From: Pseudomonas sp. GD04019
GTDB taxonomy: Bacteria > Pseudomonadota > Gammaproteobacteria > Pseudomonadales > Pseudomonadaceae
Direction of reading: 5' to 3'
DNA: 64,000 nt
NCBI RefSeq assembly: GCF_029837695.1
Contig: NZ_JAOEEA010000003.1
Location: forward strand, 62,001-126,000
Below, piece after piece: positions 14,915 to 22,819 of the stretch (its first letter is position 1; each line of letters starts with the position of its first letter). The notes below the pieces were generated by a model, which was given only the letters and a program-made list of their open reading frames with translations, made no database searches and was not told where the DNA came from. The position numbers and the translations under genes were made by a program.

Positions 14915-15349
14915 CTATTCGCCGCGAATGTACTGTTCCAGCTGCTGGATCAGACTGGCCTGGTCGGCGATGGTCTGCTTGACCAGGTCGCCGATCGACA
15001 GCATGCCGATCAGCTCACCGTCGGCCACCACCGGCAGGTGGCGCAGGCGGTGGTCGGTCATCATTTGCAGGCAGTGCTGCACGCTGTCACGCGGGCCGAC
15101 GGTAATCACTTCGGCGGTCATGATCTCGCTGACCTTGGCCTCGAAGGCGCCGCGCTCCAGTTCGGCCAGTTTGCGCACGTAGTCGCGCTCGCTGACGATG
15201 CCCACCAGGCGCCCGCCGGCCAGCACCAGCAGTGCACCGATCTTCTTCTCGGCCAGCTCCTTGACCGCATCCAGCACCGAGGCCTCCGGGGCGATGTGGT
15301 GGACATAAGCGCTGGGCTTGGTTCTGAGCAGTTCCGCAACGGTCTTCAT
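14915..15349 (-). CDS. Tandem CBS-domain protein
   Basis: This 144-residue protein is two CBS domains: residues about 8-65 (VLDAVKELAEKKIGALLVL, then GIVSERDYVRK) and about 75-130 (VQHCLQMMTDHRLRHLPVV, then GMLSIGDLVK). No catalytic domain is attached. Stand-alone CBS pairs usually bind adenine nucleotides and act as regulatory subunits. The gene sits between creC and creD on the same strand, an arrangement not found in the P. aeruginosa creBCD locus as I recall it. Start ATG at 15349 follows an AGGCGA site. Confidence 0.9.
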   Translation of the reverse strand: MKTVAELLRTKPSAYVHHIAPEASVLDAVKELAEKKIGALLVLAGGRLVGIVSERDYVRKLAELERGAFEAKVSEIMTAEVITVGPRDSVQHCLQMMTDHRLRHLPVVADGELIGMLSIGDLVKQTIADQASLIQQLEQYIRGE

Positions 15350-15476
15350 GCATCGCCTCCCCGGGCTGATTGTTATTCCCCGTCAAGCAGGATCTCTGCC
15401 AGCCACGGTGCTGGCTCGATCTGTAACGAAGCATAGCCCAGCTCAGTCGAGGCTCCTCTGGTCGAGCTGGGTACGC

Positions 15477-16901
15477 TCAGGCCAGCGGCAGTCGCAGGCT
15501 GGTGCGCACACCGCCGGGAACATTGCTCAGGGCCAGTTCGCCGCCATGCAGCGCCGCCACCTCCTGCACGAAGTTGAGCCCCAGGCCGGTGCTTTTGCGC
15601 CCGCTGGCGGGGCGCGGCAGCGAATAGAAGCGCTCGGTCAGGCGCGGCAGGGCGTAGTCGGGAATCGCCTCGCCCTGGTTGAACAGGGCCAGCTCCACGC
15701 GCCCCTCGGCGACCTCGGCACTGAAGCGCAGTTCGCCACCCGGCGGGGTGAAGTCGAGGGCGTTGTCCAGCAGATTGGCCAGCGCCTGGCGCAGTAGGAA
15801 GCGCTCGCCGGGTACCACCAGGCCGGCGGCGATGTGGTTCTCGACCTTCAAACCCGCGGCCTGGATGCGCGCGGCCTGGGCCTGCAGCAGGCCGTCGGCG
15901 AGATCGTGCAGCTCCACCGCCACCCGCTCCTCCAGCCCCTGACGCTGCTCCACCAGGGCCAGGTTGAGCAGGCGCTCGATCAGCTGCTGCAGGCGCGCAC
16001 CCTCGCTGGCGATATTGGCCACGAAGCGCTGACGCTGCTCGGCGGGCATGTCGCTCTCGAGCAGCTCGGCGGCACCGCGGATCGCCGCCAGCGGGCTCTT
16101 CAGCTCGTGGGTCAGGGTATGCACGTACTGCTCGACGTAGTCCTTGCCCTCCAGCTCGGTGCGCATCTTCTGCACCGCCTGGGCCAGCTGGGTCAGCTCG
16201 CCGCCGCGCAGGGCCGGCAGCTCGGCGCGCTGGCCCTGGCTGACGGCCTGGGCATAGCGGGTCAGCTTGCGCAGCGAGCCGCTGAGCCACCAGGACAGCG
16301 CCCCGCCGATCAGCAGGCCGAGCACGATCAGCCCGGCACCCAGCCAGCCCAGGCGGCGCTGGGAGCGCTCGATGTAGGGCTGCAGCGACTGGTTCGGCTT
16401 GGCCACCGAGACCACGCCGATGATCTGCGCGCCATCCTTGATCGGCGCGGCCACGTACATCACCGAACTGTTCTCGTCGGCCGGGTCCTCGCGGGTCGAG
16501 CGCGCACCGTATTCGCCGCGCAGGGTCAGCAGCACGTCGTTCCAGCGCGAATAGTCCTGGCCGACGGCGACGCCGCTGGAGTCGAGCAGGACGATGCCCT
16601 TGGCATCGGTGACGTAGATGCGGTGGCTCACCGCGCTCTTCTCCACGCCCCAGATCTGCGCCTGCGGCTGGCGCAGACCGTAGGCCTTGAGCAGCTCTGG
16701 CCAGCGGCTCTGCTGCAGGCGCGCGTGCTTCACGTCGTCACGCAGGATCTCGGCCAGCAGGTTGGCGGTGTCCACCAGGGTTTCCTCGGTGGACTGGCGC
16801 ACGCCGGGGCGGATCTCGTCCATCACCGTGCTGAGCACGAACCAGCCGGCCAGGCCAACGAACAGGAAGTACACCAGGAAGATGCGAACGCCTAGCGGCA
16901 T
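15477..16901 (-). CDS. creC: Sensor histidine kinase CreC
   Basis: This 474-residue two-component sensor has N-terminal and central membrane helices (about 7-26 and 183-203) enclosing a periplasmic sensing domain of about 155 residues. A HAMP linker, the H box HTLTHELKSPLAA at about 256-268, the N box LANLLDNALDFTPP and the G box STGLGLNFV follow. The phospho-acceptor is the His of HELKSP. The ATG at 16901, preceded by GGGAGGG, gives a standard MPLGVRIFLVYF start. It is immediately downstream of creB and pairs with it. Confidence 0.92.
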   Translation of the reverse strand: MPLGVRIFLVYFLFVGLAGWFVLSTVMDEIRPGVRQSTEETLVDTANLLAEILRDDVKHARLQQSRWPELLKAYGLRQPQAQIWGVEKSAVSHRIYVTDAKGIVLLDSSGVAVGQDYSRWNDVLLTLRGEYGARSTREDPADENSSVMYVAAPIKDGAQIIGVVSVAKPNQSLQPYIERSQRRLGWLGAGLIVLGLLIGGALSWWLSGSLRKLTRYAQAVSQGQRAELPALRGGELTQLAQAVQKMRTELEGKDYVEQYVHTLTHELKSPLAAIRGAAELLESDMPAEQRQRFVANIASEGARLQQLIERLLNLALVEQRQGLEERVAVELHDLADGLLQAQAARIQAAGLKVENHIAAGLVVPGERFLLRQALANLLDNALDFTPPGGELRFSAEVAEGRVELALFNQGEAIPDYALPRLTERFYSLPRPASGRKSTGLGLNFVQEVAALHGGELALSNVPGGVRTSLRLPLA

Positions 16902-16993
16902 GCCCGCCCTCCCGCACGATGCCCAGGGATCTGCCGCATACCGGTCTCCTTGCGGGGCTGCGGCCACACGGCCGGGATGGGGCGCATGGCCGC

Positions 16994-17680
16994 CTAGGCG
17001 CTCTTCGGGCTGTAGCTGTAACCCAGGCCACGATGGGTCTGGATCGGCTCGGCGTCGGGGGCCACCTGGCGCAGCTTGGCGCGCAGGCTCTTGATGTGGC
17101 TGTCGATGTTGCGCTCGTAGCCGGCGTCGGCCGGTACGCCCAGGGCGTCGAGCAGCTGCTCGCGGGCGAACACCCGCTCCGGCTGCGCCAGCAGCGCCTG
17201 CAACAGACGGAATTCGTGGCGAGTCAGCACCAGCAACTGCTCGCGGTAGTGGATCTGCACCCGTTCGGCATCCACGCGAAACGGCCCGCCATCGGCCGGC
17301 GCCGCTTCGGCCGCGCGCGGCGCCATGCGTTTGAGGATGGCCTTGACCCGCGCCGCCACCTCGCGCGGGCTGAACGGTTTGACCACGTAATCGTCGGCGC
17401 CGATCTCCAGGCCCACCACCCGGTCGATCTCGGCGTCACGCGCGGTGAGGAAGATCACCGGCACCTCGGAGAAACGGCGCAGCCGCTTGCATGCCTCGAA
17501 ACCGCTGATATCGGGCAGGCCGACGTCGAGAATCAGCAGGTCGGCAGGGGTGCGCTGCTGAAACTCCAGGGCCGCCTCGGCCAGGTTCAGCCAGGTGGTG
17601 GTGAAGCCTTCGCCCTGCAGGGCAAACACCAGGGTGTCGGCGATGGCGGCTTCGTCTTCGACTATGAGGATGTGCGGCAT
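16994..17680 (-). CDS. creB: Response regulator CreB (OmpR family)
   Basis: This 228-residue regulator has a receiver domain with acidic residues at 8-9, the phospho-acceptor D52 in LILDVGLPD and conserved K101 in VVKPFSP. An OmpR-type winged helix follows from about 130 and ends at HRGLGYSYSP. The ATG at 17680 opens the canonical MPHILIVEDE; an earlier start adds a non-receiver extension and was rejected. CreB is phosphorylated by CreC and activates creD. creC starts 92 bases downstream, so the two are likely one transcript. Confidence 0.92.
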   Translation of the reverse strand: MPHILIVEDEAAIADTLVFALQGEGFTTTWLNLAEAALEFQQRTPADLLILDVGLPDISGFEACKRLRRFSEVPVIFLTARDAEIDRVVGLEIGADDYVVKPFSPREVAARVKAILKRMAPRAAEAAPADGGPFRVDAERVQIHYREQLLVLTRHEFRLLQALLAQPERVFAREQLLDALGVPADAGYERNIDSHIKSLRAKLRQVAPDAEPIQTHRGLGYSYSPKSA

Positions 17681-17763
17681 GGCGTCCGTGCAGGCTGAGT
17701 GACTGCGGGGCACGGTGCCGCATGGCGCCCGGCCCGTCAATCACCGCCATGCAGCCGAGCGGA

Positions 17764-19044
17764 TCAGCCGAAAATCGAGCCCTTACTGGCCGGGATGCCC
17801 GACCACATTTCCTCGATGTTCTTGAAGCCCCAATCCTCGGCGGACTCGCGCGCGACTATCTTGTCGCGCCCGGCCAGCTTGGCCAGATCGAGCACTTCCT
17901 GCGGGATCGGCATTTTCGAGCGCGCGGAGAAGAACACCTTGACCCGCGGCGTGAGCAAGGATTTCTCGTGCTGCTCCAGCACCACGCCGAGGCGGCCACT
18001 CTCCAGGCGCACCAGGGCGCCGACCGGGTAGATGCCCACCGATTTGACGAAGGCCTGGAAGATCTGCGGATCGAAGTGCCCCTTCCACTCGGCCATCTTG
18101 CGGATCGACTCGGCCGGGTCCCAGCCCTTCTTGTACGGGCGGTCCGAGGTGATCGCGTCGTACACGTCGCACACCGCGCCCATCCGCGCGAACAGGCTGA
18201 TCTGCTCGCCGGCCAGGCGGTGCGGGTAGCCAGAACCGTCGAACTTCTCGTGGTGGTGCAGGCACACGTCGAGCACCAGCGCGCTGATCTGGCGGCAGTC
18301 CAGCAGCATCTTCGCGCCGGCCTCGGGATGGCTGCGCATGGTGCCGAACTCGGCATCGGTGAGCTTGTCCGGCTTGTTGAGGATGGTGTCGGGGATGGCC
18401 ATCTTGCCGATGTCGTGCAGCAGCCCCGCCTCGCCCGCCTCGCGCACCTGCTCCTCGGACAGCCCGAGCTGGCGGGACAGGGCGATCATCAGGGCGCACA
18501 CCGCCACCGAGTGCATGTAGGTGTACTCGTCGGAGGTTTTCAGGCGCGCCAGACTGATCAGCGCATTGGGGTGGCGCAGCACCGAGTCGGAGATTTCCCG
18601 CACCAGTTCCCCGACATGCTCCAGGGCCACGGCCTGGCCCATGCGCGCGTCGCTGAACATTTCCACGACCGCCGCCTTGGCCTGCGAGCACAGCTTGATC
18701 GCGCGCTGCACCTCCTGGTCGAGGCTGGTACGCGCCGGCGGGGTACGGCTGTCGGCGGCGAGCAGTTGCGCCTCGGCTTCCGCCTCGACCTCGGCGACGC
18801 TCTGGCTAGCCTGACCCGGCGCCACATCGAGACCCTTGCTGACGTCGATCCACACCTCCTGCACATCGCTGTCGCGCACGCGCTGCAGGTCACGCTCGTT
18901 GTCGAGCAGGAAACGCCCTTTCCAGAACGGATGGTCCATCCATGAACCGCAAAACTCGTGGATATACATACCGAGCACCAGCTCGGAAACGGCAATACGT
19001 TTAAGCACGATGGATGAACCGCTGCTCTGTTTGATGTCTGCCAT
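17764..19044 (-). CDS. HD-GYP phosphodiesterase with N-terminal DUF3391
   Basis: This 426-residue protein would degrade c-di-GMP to GMP. The first 110 residues match the DUF3391 region found ahead of many HD-GYP domains. The catalytic HD-GYP domain carries HDIGK (210-214), the following HPEAG (about 239-243), HHHEKFDGSGYP (263-274) and DVYDAITSDRPYKK. All metal ligands expected from the family are present, so it should be active. Its start at 19044 is divergent from the acyltransferase gene at 19142. It lies upstream of creB on the same strand, with a gap of 83 bases. Confidence 0.93.
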   Translation of the reverse strand: MADIKQSSGSSIVLKRIAVSELVLGMYIHEFCGSWMDHPFWKGRFLLDNERDLQRVRDSDVQEVWIDVSKGLDVAPGQASQSVAEVEAEAEAQLLAADSRTPPARTSLDQEVQRAIKLCSQAKAAVVEMFSDARMGQAVALEHVGELVREISDSVLRHPNALISLARLKTSDEYTYMHSVAVCALMIALSRQLGLSEEQVREAGEAGLLHDIGKMAIPDTILNKPDKLTDAEFGTMRSHPEAGAKMLLDCRQISALVLDVCLHHHEKFDGSGYPHRLAGEQISLFARMGAVCDVYDAITSDRPYKKGWDPAESIRKMAEWKGHFDPQIFQAFVKSVGIYPVGALVRLESGRLGVVLEQHEKSLLTPRVKVFFSARSKMPIPQEVLDLAKLAGRDKIVARESAEDWGFKNIEEMWSGIPASKGSIFG

Positions 19045-19141
19045 GCAGAATACGCCAGGACCCCGCAGGGCACATTGCCACTAGCGACTTTATTTTTTCG
19101 CCTGCGACTATCATGGCACCACTTCGCGACAAGGAGTCCCC

Positions 19142-20029
19142 ATGCGTCGACTGCTCACCGCCTGCAGTGTGGTCCTGCTACTGCTGCTCAACACCCTGAT
19201 CCTGATCGGCCCGCTGCTGCTGATCGCCCTGCTCAAGCTGGTGCTGCCGGGCAGGCGCCTGCGCAACGCCTGTTCGCGCGGGGTGATGTGGGTGGCGGAA
19301 ACCTGGGCCGAGATCGACAAGCTGATCTTCGCCCTGCTCACCCCGACCCTGTGGGACATCCGCGGCGGCGAAGGCCTGCGCCGCGACCGCTCCTACCTGG
19401 TGATCAGCAACCACCAGTCCTGGGTGGATATCCCGGCGCTGGTCCAGGCCTTCAACCGCAAGACGCCCTACTTCAAGTTCTTCCTCAAGCAGGAGCTGAT
19501 CTGGGTGCCGTTCCTCGGACTGACATTCTGGGCGCTCGACTATCCCTTCATGAAGCGCTATTCCAAGGCATTCCTGGCCAAGCACCCGCAGATGGCCGGC
19601 AAGGACCTGGAGATCACCAAGCGCGCCTGCGAGCGCTTCAAGGACCTGCCGGTGACGGTGGTCAACTACCTGGAAGGCACCCGCTGCACCCCGGCCAAGC
19701 AAGCCCAGCAGGGCTCGCCCTACCAGCACCTGCTCAAGCCCAAGGCGGGCGGCGTGGCCTTCACCCTGGCGGCCCTGGGCCCACAGCTGGACGCCCTGCT
19801 CGACGTCACCCTGGTCTACCCCGGCCAGCGTCCACCGGGCTTCTGGAAGCTGATCAGTGGCCAGGTGCCCAGAGTGATCATGGATATCCAGACCCGCGAG
19901 CTGGACCCGGCGCTATGGGCCGGCGACTACGAGGGCGACCCCGAATTCCGCCAATACGTGCAGGCCTGGGTCAGCCAGCTGTGGCAGGACAAGGACGCCC
20001 ACATCGCCGAGCTGAAGCGCAGCGTCTGA
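19142..20029 (+). CDS. PlsC-family acyltransferase (YihG-like)
   Basis: This 295-residue inner-membrane protein has an N-terminal membrane helix (about 7-35) and the acyltransferase motif NHQSWVD (HxxxxD at 91-96), with the EGTR substrate loop near residue 175 (NYLEGTRCTP). It would transfer an acyl group to a lysophospholipid, probably lysophosphatidic acid; the length and C-terminal extension fit the YihG subgroup rather than the shorter PlsC. AAGGAG precedes the ATG at 19142. The dbpA gene starts 71 bases downstream. Confidence 0.9.
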   Translation: MRRLLTACSVVLLLLLNTLILIGPLLLIALLKLVLPGRRLRNACSRGVMWVAETWAEIDKLIFALLTPTLWDIRGGEGLRRDRSYLVISNHQSWVDIPALVQAFNRKTPYFKFFLKQELIWVPFLGLTFWALDYPFMKRYSKAFLAKHPQMAGKDLEITKRACERFKDLPVTVVNYLEGTRCTPAKQAQQGSPYQHLLKPKAGGVAFTLAALGPQLDALLDVTLVYPGQRPPGFWKLISGQVPRVIMDIQTRELDPALWAGDYEGDPEFRQYVQAWVSQLWQDKDAHIAELKRSV

Positions 20030-20100
20030 TCGGCACGGCGGGAGCGGGGCGGCGCGGCCTGTTACACTTCGCGCCCGCCCTCCCCGCCAGGTTCGCCCCC

Positions 20101-21474
20101 GTGACCACCGCCTTCGCCTCCCTGTCGCTGTCCGCCGCCATGCGCGACAACCTCGCCGCCCTCGGCTATGCCGAGATGACGCCGATCCAGGCCGCCAGCC
20201 TGCCGCTGATCCTCAAGGGCCGCGACCTGATCGCCCAGGCCAAGACCGGCAGCGGCAAGACCGCAGCCTTCGGCATCGGCCTGCTGCACCCGCTGAACCC
20301 GCGCTTCTTCGGCTGCCAGGCGTTGGTGCTATGCCCGACCCGCGAGCTGGCCGACCAGGTGGCCAAGGAGCTGCGCCGCCTGGCCCGCGCGGCGGACAAC
20401 ATCAAGATCCTCACCCTCTGCGGCGGCGTGCCCTTCGGCCCGCAGATCGGCTCGCTGGAGCATGGCGCCCACGTGGTGGTCGGCACCCCGGGGCGCATTC
20501 AGGAACACCTGCGCAAGGGCACCCTGAAGCTCGACGGCCTCAACACCCTGGTGCTGGACGAGGCGGATCGCATGCTCGACATGGGCTTCTTCGACAGCAT
20601 CGCCGAGGTCATCGAACAGACCCCGGCGCGCCGCCAGACCCTGCTGTTCTCCGCCACCTACCCGGCCGGCATCGAGCAGCTGGCTGCGCGCTTCCTGCGC
20701 GAGCCCGAGCGCGTTCAGGTGGAGGCCCTGCACGACGACGGGCAGATCGAGCAGCGCTTCTACGAGATCGACGGCAAGCAGCGCATGGAGGCGGTGATCC
20801 GCCTGCTGCGCCACTTCCGCAAGCAGCCGGCGGTGGCCTTCTGCGCCACCCGCCAGCAGTGCGACGAGCTGGCGGCGATTCTCGAGGCGGAGAAGATTTC
20901 CGCCGCCGCCCTGCACGGTGACCTGGAGCAGCGCGACCGCGATCAGGTGCTGACCCTGTTCGCCAACCGCAGCCTCAGCGTGCTGGTGGCCACCGACGTG
21001 GCCGCCCGCGGCCTGGACATCGCCGGCCTGGAGCTGGTGATCAACGTCGAGCTGGCCCGTGACGCTCAAGTGCATATCCACCGCATCGGCCGCAGCGGCC
21101 GCGCCGGCGAGAAGGGCCTGGCCGTGAGCCTGGTAGCGCCCAGCGAGGCCAGTCGCGCCCAGGCCATCGAGGAGCTGCAGGATAGCCCGCTGACCTGGCA
21201 GCTGCTCGGCGAACTGAAGGACAAGGGCGAGGCGCTGCTGCCGCCGATGCACAGCCTGTGTCTGGCCGCCGGACGCAAGGACAAGCTGCGCCCCGGCGAC
21301 ATCCTCGGCGCGCTGACCGGCGATGCCGGCATCCCCGGCGACAAGGTCGGCAAGATCGCCATCTTCGATTACCAGGCCTACGTCGCGGTGGATCGCGACC
21401 TCGCCAAGCAGGCCATGCAGCGCCTGCAGAGCGGCAAGATCAAGGGCCGCGCGGTGCGGGTACGGATGCTCTGA
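20101..21474 (+). CDS. dbpA: ATP-dependent RNA helicase DbpA
   Basis: This 457-residue DEAD-box helicase acts in 50S ribosome assembly by binding 23S rRNA hairpin 92. Motifs in order: Q motif MTPIQ (26-30), Walker A AKTGSGKT (47-54), DEAD (153-156), SAT (184-186), TDVAARGLDIA and HRIGRSGRAG. A C-terminal RNA-binding domain follows (KDKLRPGDILGALTG...). A GTG start at 20101 is inferred because VTTAFASLSLSAAM aligns with the E. coli DbpA N-terminus as I know it, and the next ATG would cut the Q motif region. The ribosome site is weak. Confidence 0.92.
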   Translation: MTTAFASLSLSAAMRDNLAALGYAEMTPIQAASLPLILKGRDLIAQAKTGSGKTAAFGIGLLHPLNPRFFGCQALVLCPTRELADQVAKELRRLARAADNIKILTLCGGVPFGPQIGSLEHGAHVVVGTPGRIQEHLRKGTLKLDGLNTLVLDEADRMLDMGFFDSIAEVIEQTPARRQTLLFSATYPAGIEQLAARFLREPERVQVEALHDDGQIEQRFYEIDGKQRMEAVIRLLRHFRKQPAVAFCATRQQCDELAAILEAEKISAAALHGDLEQRDRDQVLTLFANRSLSVLVATDVAARGLDIAGLELVINVELARDAQVHIHRIGRSGRAGEKGLAVSLVAPSEASRAQAIEELQDSPLTWQLLGELKDKGEALLPPMHSLCLAAGRKDKLRPGDILGALTGDAGIPGDKVGKIAIFDYQAYVAVDRDLAKQAMQRLQSGKIKGRAVRVRML

Positions 21475-21481
21475 GGTCCTG

Positions 21482-21618
21482 CCCCCTCTCCCTCCGGGAG
21501 AGGGTTGGGGTGAGGGAACTAGGCCGACGCAGGATGCCAAAGCCGAGGGTCGGGGTGATCTATCAATACTCCACTCCCTCACCCGCCCTCCGGGCCCCCT
21601 CTCCCGAAGGGCGAGGGA
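21482..21618. repeat. Inverted pair of CCCTCTCCC/GGGTGAGGG palindromes
   Basis: A hairpin CCCTCTCCC-TCC-GGGAGAGGG (21484-21504), followed by TTGGGGTGAGGG, is mirrored about 60 bases on by TCCCTCACCC and a second CCCTCTCCC hairpin reading the other way (to 21618). The same unit occurs at 32306-32463. It is a dispersed intergenic repeat lying between the convergent dbpA and binding-protein genes and may serve as a bidirectional transcription stop. Confidence 0.85.
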
Positions 21619-21626
21619 ATCGCTCG

Positions 21627-22373
21627 CTAATCGCCGCTGGCCAGGCCGTGGCGCTGGAAGATGCGCCGGTAGCCGCCATCCGCGCGCATCGCCTCGATGT
21701 TGGCGTTGAACTCGCGGACGATCTGCTGGTGCAGCGGGTGGCTGCGCCGCACCAGAATGTGCAGGCCGTTCTCGCTCAACGGCACCTCGACGAACTCCAC
21801 CGCATCGCGCACCTCGCGCAGGTCGCGATTGAGGTGGTACTGCGCCACCAGCTCGTCTTCCAGAGTCAGTTGCACCCGCCCGGCCGCCAGCATGCGCGCG
21901 CCCATGGCGAACTCCAGCACCGGCACCTTGCTCAGCCCCTGGGCGGCATCGAAGGCCGCGTCGTAGCTGTAGCCACGTACCACGGCGATGCTGTGCGGCT
22001 GCAGACTGTCCAGCCCGTCGTATTCGATGGGCATGCCGGCGCGGCGCAGGAAGCGGATGCGGTTGACCAGATAGGGATCGGAGAACAGCCCGAACTGGGT
22101 GCGCTCGGCGCTGTACCAGGCGGCCACTATCACGTCGTAGTCGCCCTGCTGCAGGCCGCGCAGCACCCGCGCCCAAGGCACCTCGACATACTCCGTGGTA
22201 TGCCCGGCACGCTGCAGCGCCGTACTTACAAGGTCTACCGCCAACCCATTGTTGGGTAGACGCTGATCGGTGAAGGGAGGCCAGGAGTCGCCGGTCAGCC
22301 GCAGGTGCTCCGCCACCGCCTGCTCTCCCAGGAGCAGGGCGACCAGCAACGCGAGACCAGGGAACCGATTCAT
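21627..22373 (-). CDS. Periplasmic solute-binding protein, amino-acid family, orphan
   Basis: This 248-residue protein has a signal peptide (residues 1-21, ending EQAVA) and a type-3 solute-binding domain. The N-terminal block DSWPPFTDQRLPNNGLAVDL and the VPWARVLRGLQQGDYDVI segment are typical of the subgroup common in Pseudomonas, which is also represented at 46836, 47783 and 48796. No permease or ATPase gene is near, so ligand and partner are unknown. The start is followed upstream by the intergenic region that carries the sigma-54 promoter on the other strand. Confidence 0.88.
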   Translation of the reverse strand: MNRFPGLALLVALLLGEQAVAEHLRLTGDSWPPFTDQRLPNNGLAVDLVSTALQRAGHTTEYVEVPWARVLRGLQQGDYDVIVAAWYSAERTQFGLFSDPYLVNRIRFLRRAGMPIEYDGLDSLQPHSIAVVRGYSYDAAFDAAQGLSKVPVLEFAMGARMLAAGRVQLTLEDELVAQYHLNRDLREVRDAVEFVEVPLSENGLHILVRRSHPLHQQIVREFNANIEAMRADGGYRRIFQRHGLASGD

Positions 22374-22570
22374 GCCCGACTTCCGACTACGAGGGACTCC
22401 CTAGAGCCTAGCCATCTCCTCTCCCACCCGCGCGACCGTCCGACACGGGGCGTGCAAACGCTCACAACCCGCGTCTTGCATGACCTTCTCCTGTGCGCTG
22501 CTCACCAACTCCAAGCTTTCGCCGAGGACCTGACAGCAGAAAACCAGCCAAACGCGCACCGTAATAAAAC

Positions 22571-22586
22571 TGGCACACCTCATGCT
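22571..22586 (+). promoter_or_regulatory. Sigma-54 (-24/-12) promoter
   Basis: TGGCAC (22571-22576), five bases, then ATGCT places GG and GC ten bases apart, exactly the RpoN spacing; only one base departs from TGGCAC-N5-TTGCW. Transcription should start near 22597. An activator site should lie 80-150 bases upstream; I could not identify one with confidence in 22420-22520. The promoter faces a short, gene-free stretch that ends in a strong terminator. Confidence 0.7.
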
Positions 22587-22596
22587 TAGTATCAGG

Positions 22597-22690
22597 TAAC
22601 TCCAGTTTTGGGGACCTTGGTACAGGCAGGCCGGGGAATCCCCTCTTTTACACCCCAGGCAAAAGGCCGCCCCTGAGGCGGCCTTTTTGC
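22597..22690 (+). ncRNA. Candidate sigma-54-dependent small RNA, about 94 nt
   Basis: Between the sigma-54 promoter and a perfect terminator there is no translatable frame with a ribosome site, and both flanking genes are on the other strand. The interval contains a tight GGGG-AAT-CCCC hairpin (about 22633-22643), two GGGGA motifs (22610-22614 and 22633-22637) of the kind bound by RsmA/CsrA, and a pyrimidine-rich single-stranded CUCUUUUAC stretch before the terminator stem. The unit is compact: promoter, RNA, terminator. I do not recognise it as a known Pseudomonas RNA such as CrcZ, NrsZ, RsmY or RsmZ. The 5' end is predicted from the promoter, not measured. Confidence 0.5.
22661..22688. terminator. 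Strong hairpin terminator, usable from both sides
   Basis: GGCCGCC-CCTGA-GGCGGCC followed by TTTTT on the plus strand, with a matching run of A before it, so the minus strand also ends in T. It ends the candidate small RNA and may also stop transcripts that run past mshQ. Confidence 0.88.
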
Positions 22691-22819
22691 GTTCCGAGGC
22701 CCTGTTTTCCCGGGCCTGGAGGACAGGAGGGCGACAGCGCAGCACTTAGTCCACGGGGCTACTGCCGACTAGCTTCCTGACGGCACGTTCAGTTCTGGTG
22801 CAGACCGCACCGATGCTGG

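Noticed and set aside
22401..22745. Minus-strand frame over the candidate small RNA
   Set aside because: It reads through the terminator stem, has no ribosome site and no protein-like character; an RNA gene on the plus strand explains the promoter and terminator better.
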